64,000 nucleotides of DNA, taken from positions 36,733,109-36,797,108 of the forward strand of contig CM068542.1 in assembly GCA_035048495.1 (NCBI GenBank). Direction: 5' to 3'. Of the stretch, positions 52,601 through 60,100 are shown one piece after another (positions within the stretch are counted from its first letter, which is position 1; each line of letters begins with the position of its first letter). The position numbers and the translations under genes are program-made. The notes beneath the pieces were generated by a model that made no database searches, was not told the origin of the DNA, and saw only the letters and a list, made by a program, of their open reading frames with translations. The DNA is from Euptelea pleiosperma. Taxonomy: Eukaryota; Streptophyta; Magnoliopsida; Ranunculales; Eupteleaceae.

Positions 52601-53252
52601 AGCAGAATGAAAGCCGTATATCAGGAAAGCACTGAATTTTTTAATTCATTTAGGATAATCGTACTCATCAAATAAATAAATAAAAATCATTCGGGATAAA
52701 CTTAGTATGCAAGTTCAACCCAAGCTGCTGTTTAGGATGGCAAAAATCTGCTTATTTTACAAAATTGTATAAGCATTGATCCATATAATGGTTAACATCA
52801 GGCTAAATGATATTCAACTTAAGAATGTCTTAAATTTAGCGCTATTTTGAGAAAAACAGTTTTGATTTTTGTCATCGATTATAAGTTAACTCTTGTGTTA
52901 TCAGTGACTCATTATTGACATTTCTAACACTGCCGAAACTTGGATTTTGCTGCTTGAAGATAAAGCAAGAGAAGAGTTGCCACCTCTTAAGAGGATCAGG
53001 GATCATTGCATGCAGCAGCTGGATCAGATGCGAACCGATCACATGAGGAGGTTGAATCCTACGCCGTACAAGGTTGTGCAAGTCTATCTCTTGCTTGTTT
53101 GCCTTGATAATTAAACTCAACATTCTCTTAAATCCATCTTTGCACTTTAATATACTCACTTCATTGCTGAGCAGGTCAGTGTCAGTTCTAAGTTGTACGA
53201 CTTCATTCATTTTCTCTGGCTCAATGAGGCACCTGTTGGAGAGTTGCAGTGA
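9376..53252 (+). CDS. NAPRT: Nicotinate phosphoribosyltransferase, 15 exons
   Basis: Converts nicotinate, PRPP and ATP to nicotinate mononucleotide, the first step of the Preiss-Handler NAD salvage route. Exons read from the sequence: 9376-9530, 15587-15734, 18366-18485, 18609-18743, 18828-18889, 22546-22621, 24514-24615, 28593-28709, 32450-32508, 44486-44660, 49884-50018, 50096-50194, 52175-52283, 52960-53072, 53175-53252. They sum to 1683 bases (560 residues plus stop), close to the usual plant length of about 555-560. All introns are GT-AG and every junction keeps frame. Family landmarks: [15 protein letters not shown] (about residues 28-42) near the N-terminus; GTHSHAFV (221-228), holding the active-site histidine region of the family; RLDSGDL (332-338) and ITASNDLNE in the catalytic barrel; HPFSESKRA and PTPYKVSVS near the C-terminus. 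No targeting peptide is evident, which fits a cytosolic enzyme. Introns 1, 5, 7, 8, 9 and 10 are swollen by transposons (intron 9 is 11,977 bp). Exon ends were assigned by homology and splice consensus, without transcript data. Confidence 0.97.
10038..10609. mobile_element. hAT-like MITE in NAPRT intron 1, with a nested MITE
   Basis: The ends are CAGGGCCGTCTCG and GAGACGGCCCTG, inverted copies of each other. They are flanked by 8-bp repeats ACTAAGCT (10030-10037) and TCTAAGCT (10610-10617), 7 of 8 matching, which is the target-site length of hAT transposons. The interior has no transposase. At about 10276-10540 it carries a copy of the palindromic MITE family ('aaaaatcagcttgatt', 'tcaagttgatttttggtttg'), so a second element jumped into the first. 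Confidence 0.85.
11566..13049 (-). pseudogene. copia reverse transcriptase and RNase H, broken
   Basis: 12384-13049 encodes the copia reverse transcriptase: [46 protein letters not shown]. The catalytic YVDD is YVGD here, so an essential aspartate is lost. After a stop the RNase H region continues in two frames: 11893-12153 ([18 protein letters not shown]) and 11566-11838 ([26 protein letters not shown]). The element cannot move on its own. Confidence 0.85.
13679..14536 (-). pseudogene. copia gag (UBN2-type) of the intron 1 element
   Basis: An open frame of 285 codons starting [17 protein letters not shown], with NYIAWSRAI, the conserved MSWLLNSLE segment (about residue 68) and [10 protein letters not shown]. 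This is the layout of the copia-type gag polyprotein region known as UBN2/Retrotran_gag. The frame changes before the zinc knuckle, so no CX2CX4HX4C is reached in frame. Its start lies about 120 bp inside the 5' LTR and primer site, as expected. Confidence 0.85.
15735..18365 (+). other. NAPRT intron 2 with GACTCGACTC word island
   Basis: A 2631-bp intron. Around 16480-16560 and 16680-16745 the words 'gactcaaaagt', 'gagttaactcgag', 'ttcgactcaaaac' recur, a short-word island. 16560-16640 is a TA-rich stretch. The part ending '...ccatttatctccaaca' (about 17400) could be a solo LTR end, but I could not find its other end. No other coding sequence was recognised. Confidence 0.4.
19141..19177. repeat. 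(GA)n microsatellite in intron 5
   Basis: An uninterrupted run of about 18 GA dinucleotides. Confidence 0.95.
19370..20700 (-). mobile_element. Truncated copia element, gag and 5' LTR only, intron 5
   Basis: On the reverse strand, an initiator tRNA-Met primer site (reverse of 'gctctgatacca', 20487-20498) follows an LTR that begins 'agttgaaagtgattctaggg' on the plus strand at 20499. Downstream in element sense is a frameshifted copia gag: the reverse strand of about 19500-19560 reads MSWLLNSME, and further 5' lies an [12 protein letters not shown] segment near 19680. Everything after gag is missing, and no 3' LTR is visible near 19370. The outer LTR edge near 20700 is uncertain. Confidence 0.7.
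20700..21075. repeat. Short-word repeat island (CCGATTAATCGGC)
   Basis: The words 'cgattaatcgg', 'aaaatctccga', 'cggcgattaatc' and 'ttgccgattt' recur about ten times without a fixed period. It lies directly beside the truncated copia element. Confidence 0.6.
22897..23272. mobile_element. Fold-back element with roughly 110-bp inverted arms, intron 6
   Basis: The left arm starts GAGCTGGGATAGAATGACTC and the right arm, read in reverse, starts GGGCTGGGATAGAATGACTC. The match continues through 'atgctattcttactaata', the 'gtccacatg' region and 'gatgagttaagggct' for about 110 bases. Both sides are flanked by TA runs, so insertion into a TA repeat (TA target site) is likely. A second perfect hairpin lies inside at about 23136-23192 ('tttttggtgagga..' against '..cctcaccaaaaa'). 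There is no coding capacity. Confidence 0.85.
25010..25270. repeat. Short-word repeat island (TTTCGxAATGTTTCG)
   Basis: The words 'tgtttcgtaatgtttcg', 'ccgaaacgaa', 'atttcgaaatgtttc' and 'ccgaaacgaaatt' recur on both strands without a regular period. It sits in NAPRT intron 7, just before a copia remnant. Confidence 0.6.
25290..27881 (-). mobile_element. Decayed copia element with 5' LTR, intron 7
   Basis: The 5' LTR is 27679-27881 (about 203 bp; read on the reverse strand it begins TGTTAGTTATTATG). It is followed by the primer site TGGTATCAGAGCCAAG (reverse of 27663-27678). The gag start and UBN2 region are at 26750-27130 ([32 protein letters not shown]). Remnants of the zinc-knuckle and protease region follow at about 25950-26480 and of the integrase at 25380-25700. 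Reverse transcriptase, RNase H and the 3' LTR are missing. Its gag closely resembles that of the element at 42418-42651, so both belong to one family. Confidence 0.8.
27882..28308. repeat. Tandem duplication, period 214 bp
   Basis: 27882-28095 and 28096-28308 both begin 'aagagaaaataggattgtaa' and run in parallel through 'catcttgttgaacatcat' and 'atgcaggcatatatac'. They differ by scattered substitutions. The first copy starts exactly where the preceding LTR ends. Confidence 0.9.
29180..30000. repeat. Tandem duplication, period about 390 bp, intron 8
   Basis: Two copies of a segment containing 'ttgctgta.tgtg.tgggtt', 'agcagaagtctttcaagatc', 'gccattttcaagtgacatgg' and 'gaaagctaaccgttgt'. The anchors are 390 bases apart (29229 and 29619). 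Small indels separate the copies. No coding frame is shared. Confidence 0.85.
30060..32200 (+). mobile_element. 5'-truncated LINE with RNase H, NAPRT intron 8
   Basis: In order: the end of the reverse transcriptase palm and thumb (30091-30372, [21 protein letters not shown]); a linker region (30537-31190, [29 protein letters not shown]) typical of plant L1-type ORF2; and an RNase H domain (31635-31922, [26 protein letters not shown]) finishing with [13 protein letters not shown] near 31980. A run of A at about 32188-32199 is the probable 3' tail. Stops and frameshifts interrupt the frame repeatedly. It lies in the same direction as NAPRT, unlike the LTR elements. Confidence 0.85.
35356..36945 (-). 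pseudogene. copia reverse transcriptase and RNase H, inactivated
   Basis: 36133-36945 encodes a full-length copia reverse transcriptase domain ([44 protein letters not shown]). The catalytic motif is YVND instead of YVDD. A stop follows. RNase H continues at 35917-36132 ([20 protein letters not shown]) and, after another break, at 35356-35823 ([42 protein letters not shown]). The overlap of the last frame with the 3' LTR is normal for copia. Confidence 0.85.
37012..38641 (-). pseudogene. copia protease and integrase, inactivated
   Basis: The protease fragment at 38312-38641 reads [12 protein letters not shown], where the active-site DSGA-type motif has W for G. The integrase at 37012-38181 begins with the zinc-binding part (CETCELSK) and continues [32 protein letters not shown] and the C-terminal GCVCYVH and CVFLGYS blocks. 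The first catalytic aspartate is present, but the position of the second reads NQGGEY and that of the glutamate reads K (VAKRK), so two of the three DDE residues are lost. This integrase should be dead. Confidence 0.85.
38795..39871 (-). CDS. copia gag with zinc knuckle (nested element)
   Basis: A 358-codon open frame. The likelier start is the MADPPPP methionine at residue 14 (39832), because the 13 residues before it are hydrophobic and unlike gag. It contains the UBN2 region ([44 protein letters not shown]) and a C-terminal CCHC zinc knuckle [14 protein letters not shown] with the right spacing (CX2CX4HX4C). The protein would coat element RNA in virus-like particles. The frame is intact to a stop just after the knuckle; the protease lies in another frame. 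Confidence 0.9.
   Translation of the reverse strand: MVICGILVPLLFLMADPPPPLVTPPSLPSPSGLDVSTDVPSTGIGGPMVHHLAYENSSLQITSVKLDGKNYLRWAQAARLFIGVRGKLGHATGDIVEPPKTDPSYRQWQTDDLTVMSWLLNSMESDISESFFFMRTSQEVWEITEKTYSQQQNTGRAFQLRLTISHFRQGEKSLSQYYTALRTLWQELDHYYSYQPFNPSEIAPFRRYVEKGRIFDFLAGINPSYELARVQILSSKMDLPSLSEVYAYLQSEESRQIFLQSEHPLPERSLLAASPAYQPQQLQQSSRGPSYPTISAPSYAPTGPSSGKSLTRERPKCDLCGKLGHVRAKCWKLNGRSSQPASSSAQTVSVDSSVPTPG
40324..40392. repeat. 34-base G run and 15-base C run
   Basis: G at 40324-40357 and C at 40378-40392, separated by 20 bases, inside the leader of the nested copia element. Length may be affected by sequencing or assembly error. Confidence 0.85.
41423..41734 (-). mobile_element. TRIM: 312-bp miniature LTR retrotransposon
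   Basis: Two 119-bp direct repeats, 41423-41541 and 41616-41734, begin TGTTAAATAACC / TGTCAAATAACC and end ACTAATA / GCTAACA. Only 74 bp lie between them. On the reverse strand this spacer starts with TGGTATTAGAGCC (reverse of 41603-41615), an initiator tRNA-Met primer site with one mismatch, and ends with a GAGGGGGAG polypurine tract directly beside the other repeat. A perfect 5-bp target duplication CAATC flanks it (41418-41422, 41735-41739). These are all the cis elements of an LTR retrotransposon with no coding capacity, matching the terminal-repeat-in-miniature class. Confidence 0.93.
45050..45300. repeat. Short-word repeat island (GATCCGGATCTGG), intron 10
   Basis: The words 'gatccaactcggac', 'gatcttgatccggatctggtt', 'cagatccgggtcc' and 'gattcacctgagtcc' recur loosely. 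Its vocabulary overlaps the island at 550-790. Confidence 0.5.
46111..48122 (-). mobile_element. Internally deleted copia element, intron 10
   Basis: Same family as the element at 35190-40846 (shared phrase 'ttggtgcatagatatct' next to the 3' LTR). The 3' LTR is about 46111-46307 and a 5' LTR remnant is 47996-48122. RNase H is at 46441-46755 ([23 protein letters not shown]) and 46784-47020, and reverse transcriptase at 47109-47699 with an intact YVDD. Integrase, protease, gag, primer site and the first part of the 5' LTR are deleted; the junction lies near 47960-47995. Poly-C runs interrupt it at 46978-47001 and 47909-47931. Confidence 0.88.
48238..48940. mobile_element. Harbinger-like MITE with an inner MITE, intron 10
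   Basis: The outer ends are GAACATTTCCAACAGCTATC and, in reverse, GAGCATCTCCAACAGCTATC. They are flanked by TAA on both sides (48235-48237, 48941-48943), the 3-bp target site of PIF/Harbinger MITEs. Inside, 48477-48744 is a complete copy of the palindromic family seen upstream of NAPRT: 'ccatgtggcacactg' against 'gagtgtgccatg', with 'agatgtttggcccatcc' mirrored by 'gggttggccaaatatcc'. Confidence 0.85.
49003..49109. repeat. 58-bp tandem duplication
   Basis: The phrase 'atggtatgtaaaacct' through 'gaaacaattagtagtt' occurs at 49003 and again at 49061 with only two or three differences. Confidence 0.9.
50195..52174 (+). other. NAPRT intron 12, nothing else recognised
   Basis: A 1980-bp intron of AT-rich DNA without a recognisable transposon, hairpin or second gene. 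Confidence 0.5.
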
Positions 53253-54122
53253 GGATTTATGGATGGGAACATCATCACCAAACTAAAGCAAGCAATGATT
53301 TCAGTGAAGCATGGAGGAGCTTCTTGAAAGAGTTAGGACTTCACAATTCATATTTTAAAGCATTATAAATGCGTACATTCAATGGAAGAGGGATTATAAT
53401 GTGTTCAGATAATTAACAGGTTTGTTTGGTTAATGATTTAGTTGCCTTCTCTGCTAATCTTTTCCAAGTTTGCTTGTAATTTATTCTGCTGTCTGCACGG
53501 TTGCTTTAGAACTTTGACATTCCAAGACCCAGTTCTTGCCGCTGATTCAGCTTGAGCCCAAGGATCTCAAACATGGCTGGAATTGATAAGATTTGTCAAA
53601 CTCAGCCCGACAAAACTTCGTTAAGATTTTCCAGCACCTGTCTTGGATCGCCAGTTGAGCAACAGGATTTTAAACCCCAATTGCTAAATCAAACATGGCT
53701 GAGACACACCCTTACTTGAAATACATTGACCAAAGTTAAATTGGAACATGGGAATTTTGTGGGAAGAGAAAACGTAAGATAATCCTGAAAATTCAATTTC
53801 GAAAAGGCTGAGTATCAAAATCGTTGGAGCTCATTAAAACACTTTTATAGCAGTGATTGAAGGAGAAATAAGAACAATTCCTGCAACTGTAATCGTGCAA
53901 GCACATACACATCACACCTTGGATCAGGAAAGAATTCTTAACAATTTGAGTGAAGCCTTGTTGACACAAACTTATAAGAGAACAATAACAAATGGCTGTG
54001 AATTTTTATAGCCATGCAATTGCCCTCAATGGTTATTTCGACATCCAATATTTACAAATGTTAAATTACACAAACAGCCCAGTCATGAATTAGAACATGC
54101 TAAAATTTAATCATTCGGCAGA
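53253..54122. other. Tail-to-tail spacer of NAPRT and POLA1
   Basis: 870 bases between two convergent stop codons. It must hold both 3' untranslated regions. No AATAAA was seen on the plus strand; a reverse-strand AATAAA lies near 53479 ('taatttattctg'), within reach of POLA1. The two transcripts may overlap at their ends. Confidence 0.6.
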
Positions 54123-57100
54123 TCAAACGGTGACAGTTAGGTCCTTCATCTGAACCCACCCATAAGCACACCGGTCTCGGATCTTCTGAACTGTTGATGC
54201 TGCCAAATTGACCACTGGGCGGATTCTAGCAAGCTCTTTCTCCAATGGTATCCTAAGCTTGAGCTCCAACTGCAACACCATACCAAAAGATGATGAGAAG
54301 CTACTTTTGCTCTTTGCATCCCTACAAGCTACACCAGAAATGGGTATTGCAAAATAACTAAAACAAAGAGATTTGGGCAGACAAGCAACCTTCTCAACGA
54401 ACCGTACGGCATCCAACACATGGCAGAAATATGTAAGCTGCTTATATAGATCCCCTTCCGTATACTGCTTTAGGAGAACAATTTACAGCCAAGTCTCTTA
54501 GTACCGCTAAAAAGCATATGAAGGGAAACAAGAAAGTTGTTTGGGATAGTACGTGTGTGAGATCAGGACCTTTCTTACAAGGTGCCCATTACAGTGAGGG
54601 TAATTTGGACAAACTGTTCCTCTCTCGGAATCACCAACCACTCGCAGGTTCAGACTACGAGTGGTGTACTTGCAAGTTTCATCGTCGCACTGAAAAGAAA
54701 AATTAACAATCAATCAGATCAAAGAGAGAGAATTTCAAGGAACCACTAAGGTGGCAAATTATTATGAGTGCACTACATATCAAACAACTTGATGTTAGAT
54801 ACCGTCATTAAGCCCTTATAATACATGGAGATAAACCCATCTGCTTGATGTTTGACCTGTAACAGATGTGTGGGATTAATAAAACTAATCCGAAGATAAA
54901 TGTGTCTTATGGTACAAAATTATGCAATCCAATAACTACCTGATTAGCTATCATGACCGGAGACATTCTACCTCCATCACCCTCGTCTGGGCATTTCAGG
55001 CAACGCAATTCGTGCCAGAAATTACAGCCGGATTTCTCTGCTGGCGACTCGGTTTGGTTTTCACTGCTTGACGTCAACACGAAACTGGAAATAGTGGGGC
55101 ACTCAAAAGTAGCAGAACAGCTGGGGCATGACAATTGCAAAGGCTCACAGCCACGATATCTGCATCGGAAGCATCAATCCTTTAACATCTCTTATTCTAT
55201 CATGTGCAGCATTTTTAAATGAGGAAAACATACCTCTCGTCATCATCTACAGCAGACAAGAGTGAGGTAGAAGGATCGTTGCTGACTACTTCACTTGCCT
55301 TAGCTTGGAACTAAGCAAAACCATTGTTTACAATGTCAGTAATATATAAATAGCAAACACTTATTGTCGAGTGTCAGGTTGGACTAGGTAGAGGTGCCCC
55401 TGACCTTGGATGAGTCAAGCCCCAGACAATCAGCCAAACGTGCTGGGCTTGTACCCTGAATGGAAGCACATAGACGTGATACCACAGGATGAATCTGCAT
55501 GGAAAAACCAAAACTTAACCAAGCCTGGGCATTAAAAAAAATTAAGAACCAACACTCCATTAAAATGGGCAAAGTGCCAATCAGATAGATTGCAAACCTG
55601 CTGCGCCAAGTAGTAATCAATGTCAATTATCCAGTTGCCATTGGCCCTTTTCAGCTCATCTGGATGCCTAGCCCTCTGAGCAATTCCTACGGAAGAACCT
55701 GAACCAGTCCCCTATCCATAGCAAATGTAGAAAAAATCAGTATTGTTCTTATTTTCATTGTATCTGCTCTAAATAAGTAATGTCATCACCATCATCACTG
55801 TGGTTGTGGTGGTAGTTGGAAAATCACAAATTCACAATATACCAGAAGTTATAGACTATTTATTTCATTGCAAAAAACAATTAGACATATTGCATGACAG
55901 ATGATACCTGCTCACAGCAAATAATATAAGGGACCGTATCACCAGCGGAGCACCCAGTGGAGTAGCCAGCTTCCTTCAATCTTAACGCTACCTAGAGAAA
56001 GGTTTAGAGCCAAGTAAATGAAGGGGGTAAGAATGATGAATAAGATGATGGTACAACAAATTAAATACATGGATCAAAGATCGCTGCCTGGGCCCACCTG
56101 CACATGTGGTTGGTTTTTGGCATCTGGGTAGGCTTCAGGTGGTTTTGTCAATGTCTTTGTGATGACATATTTGTCAAGTGCTACTTCCCCGTTCCTCATC
56201 TCCTCCTGTACCTGTTTGATGTGGACAAGTATTAAAAAGTTCAACTCTTATTTACCAAAAACAAAAAATTCAGCCATGTGCGCTGGGACTTCTTGGACTA
56301 TCTCCTTGGGAGAATGGGTTTCGGCTAGGTGTGAAGAAACTGGATTCGTAAGTGCATTTCCACGGCTTCCTTCTCGATTTTGGTTAACAGTTCGCCAGCA
56401 GGATACTTTAAGAGTTCTAGGGGTTTAAGGCAAGGAGATCCCCTTTCCCCCTTTCTCTTCATTATTGTGGTCGAAGCGTTGAGCAGGATGATAGATAAAG
56501 CTACAAACCAAGGGTAGTTGCATGGATTCAGAGTTGGTAATTCAAGTCCTACGATATCACATCAACAGTTCGCAGACGACACTCTCATCTTCCTAGAGGC
56601 TGAAAGGGAGCAATGTGTTGCGATTAAAGGCATTTTGGTTTGTTTTGAAGCAGTGTCGGGTCTAAAAGTCAACTTCTCAAAAAGTAAAGTTTTCCCAGTG
56701 GGCGAATCCATCGATATCCAGAATCTTGCCTCCAATATGGGTGTGTCTGTAGCGACGCTCCCGACTTCTTACCTCGGTTTTCCTCTTGGAGCTCCTTATA
56801 AGTCGAAAGCCTTATGGGACCCCGTCATAGAAAGATGCGAGAAGAGGCTAGCAGTGTGGAAGGCCAAGTACCTATCGAAAGGGGGCAGGGTAGTGTTAAT
56901 CAAGAGCACTCTTTCAAACATCCCCACTTACTTCTTGTCTATGTTCGCCATGCCAGCATCTGTGATCAGTAGGTTGGAGAAGTTGTTTCGCAAGTTCCTG
57001 TGGTTTGGTCAGATGGATAGATCTGGCTACCCATTGATGGACTGGAGACTTGTGTGCTCCTCAAGGAGCGTCGGTGGCCTAGGAGTCAAGAACCTTAAAG

Positions 57101-60100
57101 TTATGAACCAAACCATGCTTGGTAAATGGCTTTGGAGATTCGCAGTGGAACTGGATAGCCTCTAGAGGAAGGTCGTGGCAGCCATGCATGAAGAGGACCC
57201 AAGGGGCTGGTTTAGTTGCATCGTTCGTACTCCTTTTGGATGTGGTGTATGGTGAGGTATCCAAAAGATGTCGGCCGTCTTCCAAGAAGGTATTCGCTTC
57301 AAGATTGGCAATGGGGATAGGGTGAGGTTTTGGAGCGATGTGTGGTGTGGAGATAAGGCACTGATGGAAGAGTTTACTCAAATTTACAGAATCTCAGATC
57401 GGAAGATAGTATCGTCTAGAATGCCTCAATGGTGGATGTCTACGAAGTCTCTTGGAACCTTGATTTGAGACATCACCTTAATGACTGCGAGATTCCAGCT
57501 TTGGCGGCTCTCATCCAAAAGTTGGAAGGTGTGCCTTGGACAGCTCTAAAAGAGATGCTATCAGTTGGGTGGGTAGCTCCGACGGGTCTTTCTCAGTTCA
57601 TGGCTTGTATGAGTGGGTAGAAACTAGGCGTAGATCCTTGCCGGGCCCCCTGACTCCATACTGGGTTCAAGACTTCCCGTCGTCCAAAGTTTGGGGGTCG
57701 AAAGTACCATCTAAGGTCGCTTTCTTTGTGTGGTGTGCTATTCATGAGAAAATCCTCACTCTGGACAATCTCATCAAAAGGAATTGGATTATGGCGAATT
57801 ATTGCTTTATGTGTAAAGGGGCAGGGGAATCCGTCAACCACCTTCTTCATTGCATGATCACTCGAGAGGTGTGGAGTATTTTCTTTGACGCCTTCAGCAT
57901 CTATTGGACAATCTCGGCCTCTGTTATGCTCACTCTTAAGAGTTGGTCCACTAGATGCTTTTCCTCATGTGGGCGCCGCCTTTGGAGTCTACTTCCTTTT
58001 GCGGTTTGGTGGGGCCTTTGGCATGAACGCAACATGAGGATCTTTGAAGATAAAGCGACCTTCATCCAGAGTATGGTTGTCAACATTAAGGCCCTTCTCT
58101 ATTATTGGTCTAAGCTGTTTGTCTAGTGTAAGGGGATCACCTTTGAAGATATGGTTTTCAGATGGGATGTCATTATGAGTAGGGGTGCTTAGTTTTTCTT
58201 TTATTTTTCTTTTGCGCCTTTTTGGAGGTCTCCTAGACCTCCTCCCCCTTGTATCTTCTTTTTCTTTCAATGAAGTTTTACCTTATCAAAAAAAAACTTT
58301 ATCAATTGCAAACATGCATGATGGCGAGGCATGGTTGCACTACTCACATTAAAATAAATAACTAGGTATTCTCATCTTCTAAAAAAACTGAAAAATAATC
58401 AATTTGGGTGCCATTAGGTAGCACCCCAAACCAGCACTATTTAGATATTAGTTTCCAGTATTCCACATGAAATCATGGCTTTACCTTCATGAGAGAGCTA
58501 TGTATCGACTCAACAACATCCTCACATGACCTGTGAGCATAAATGTCATTAAATTGAAAGAAAGGCGATTTTTCTCCCCACCGCTAGAAGACTGAAAACA
58601 AATATAAAGTGAATGTGTACCCGCCAGATAATATTTGACTTAGGCAGAAATCCCCTAATTCCTTTGATAGCAAACTCCAGTCACGTCGAACCATGTCAAG
58701 ACCCTTACGTTCGATGACCTGTTCAGTGCAAGGTAAACACACTAGCCATACATTAAAAAGAGCATGTTTTGAATCAATTATAAAGGAAAAAATAAGTAAA
58801 TGTCTTTCAACTTCAACCTCATACGGTAAACCATCCTTAAACTGCACTTTGACAGCTGCATATTTCTTTTTCTTGAGAAGCAACATTCTCTTGTACATGC
58901 CATCAAGATCAATCTCTAAACACCGATACTTCTTGTTGACCTAAATAAAAAAAGGAATGAGATGCCACAGTTCATAAAGAGCATTACACAAGGAAGACCT
59001 CAAAAATATTGGAAACATATGCCACTAAAACAATGCAGGGTTGTTCAAAAGACAGACTTCCCTCTTCCTACCCCTGTGCCATACAGATGGCACCAATAGT
59101 GGCGTTGGAGCCTAACATTCATGGGTCCAACCAAGATCTCTTAAAGTTATAAATCAACTCATTAGAACATCAGAACCATCTGATCTACAGACTTTTTTGT
59201 CCATACCTTTTTTTTTTCTTTGTTTTTTGAAACCGAGGGTATCTGGGCCTCTTTGAGCACCCAACTAGTCCCCCGGAGCATGGGTATACCCCTTCCATAC
59301 GTGCCAGGTAAAACAGTGGTAAATCCCCAGGAGGTGGCCCAAGGGGGAGTCGAACTCAGGACCTCCGTTTCCTGAGGCGGGGTCTTGGCCATCTCCACCA
59401 AGCCCTCGGGTTAAAGTTGTAGTTTTTGTCCAGACCGTTCTCCAAAGTTTTCTGACCAATGACCATCTAAAAGAACGAGATTTATTGGATGGTTACGATT
59501 ATCTTAATAGATTGAATTTTTGAACTAGGAGATTCCTAGGTCTGACCCATTGAACGGTGGGCCCTGACCACCTTTGTATGCATCATGTGTCCAGGACAGG
59601 GATATGGAAGATGGGAATTCCCATCTTCATAACTTCAATAAATATATTGGAATAGGGTATTTATGTAGGGTACTGTGCCAAGTACCCTGCACTGTCAGCT
59701 GCTTAGACATAAATCAGCAATATACATTCACCAATCACCATTAAAAAAAACCTTACCTCTTGGATGACTTTCCCTGCAATTGCTTTGGCTTTTGCAATTT
59801 CATCAAGCCCACTATAAATCATGATTGAATCTGTATCACCGTAGATCACCTGTCCAATAGAAAGCAACATATGTCCATCATCAACTAAATGACTTGAACC
59901 ACTTAATCAAGAAACTGAGGACAGATACAGCCCAATATTCACAAATCGTTTATCTAAAAGTTAATAAAGAAAATGACCTCTAAGTTCAAATTATTCTGAA
60001 CAAGATCAACGGTACTTTGCAGGATCTCCCTTCCCTGCAGAAGGATTATACGGATTAGTTTATAACTGTAAACACCCCCTGTTCAGTCTGTTATGTGTAC

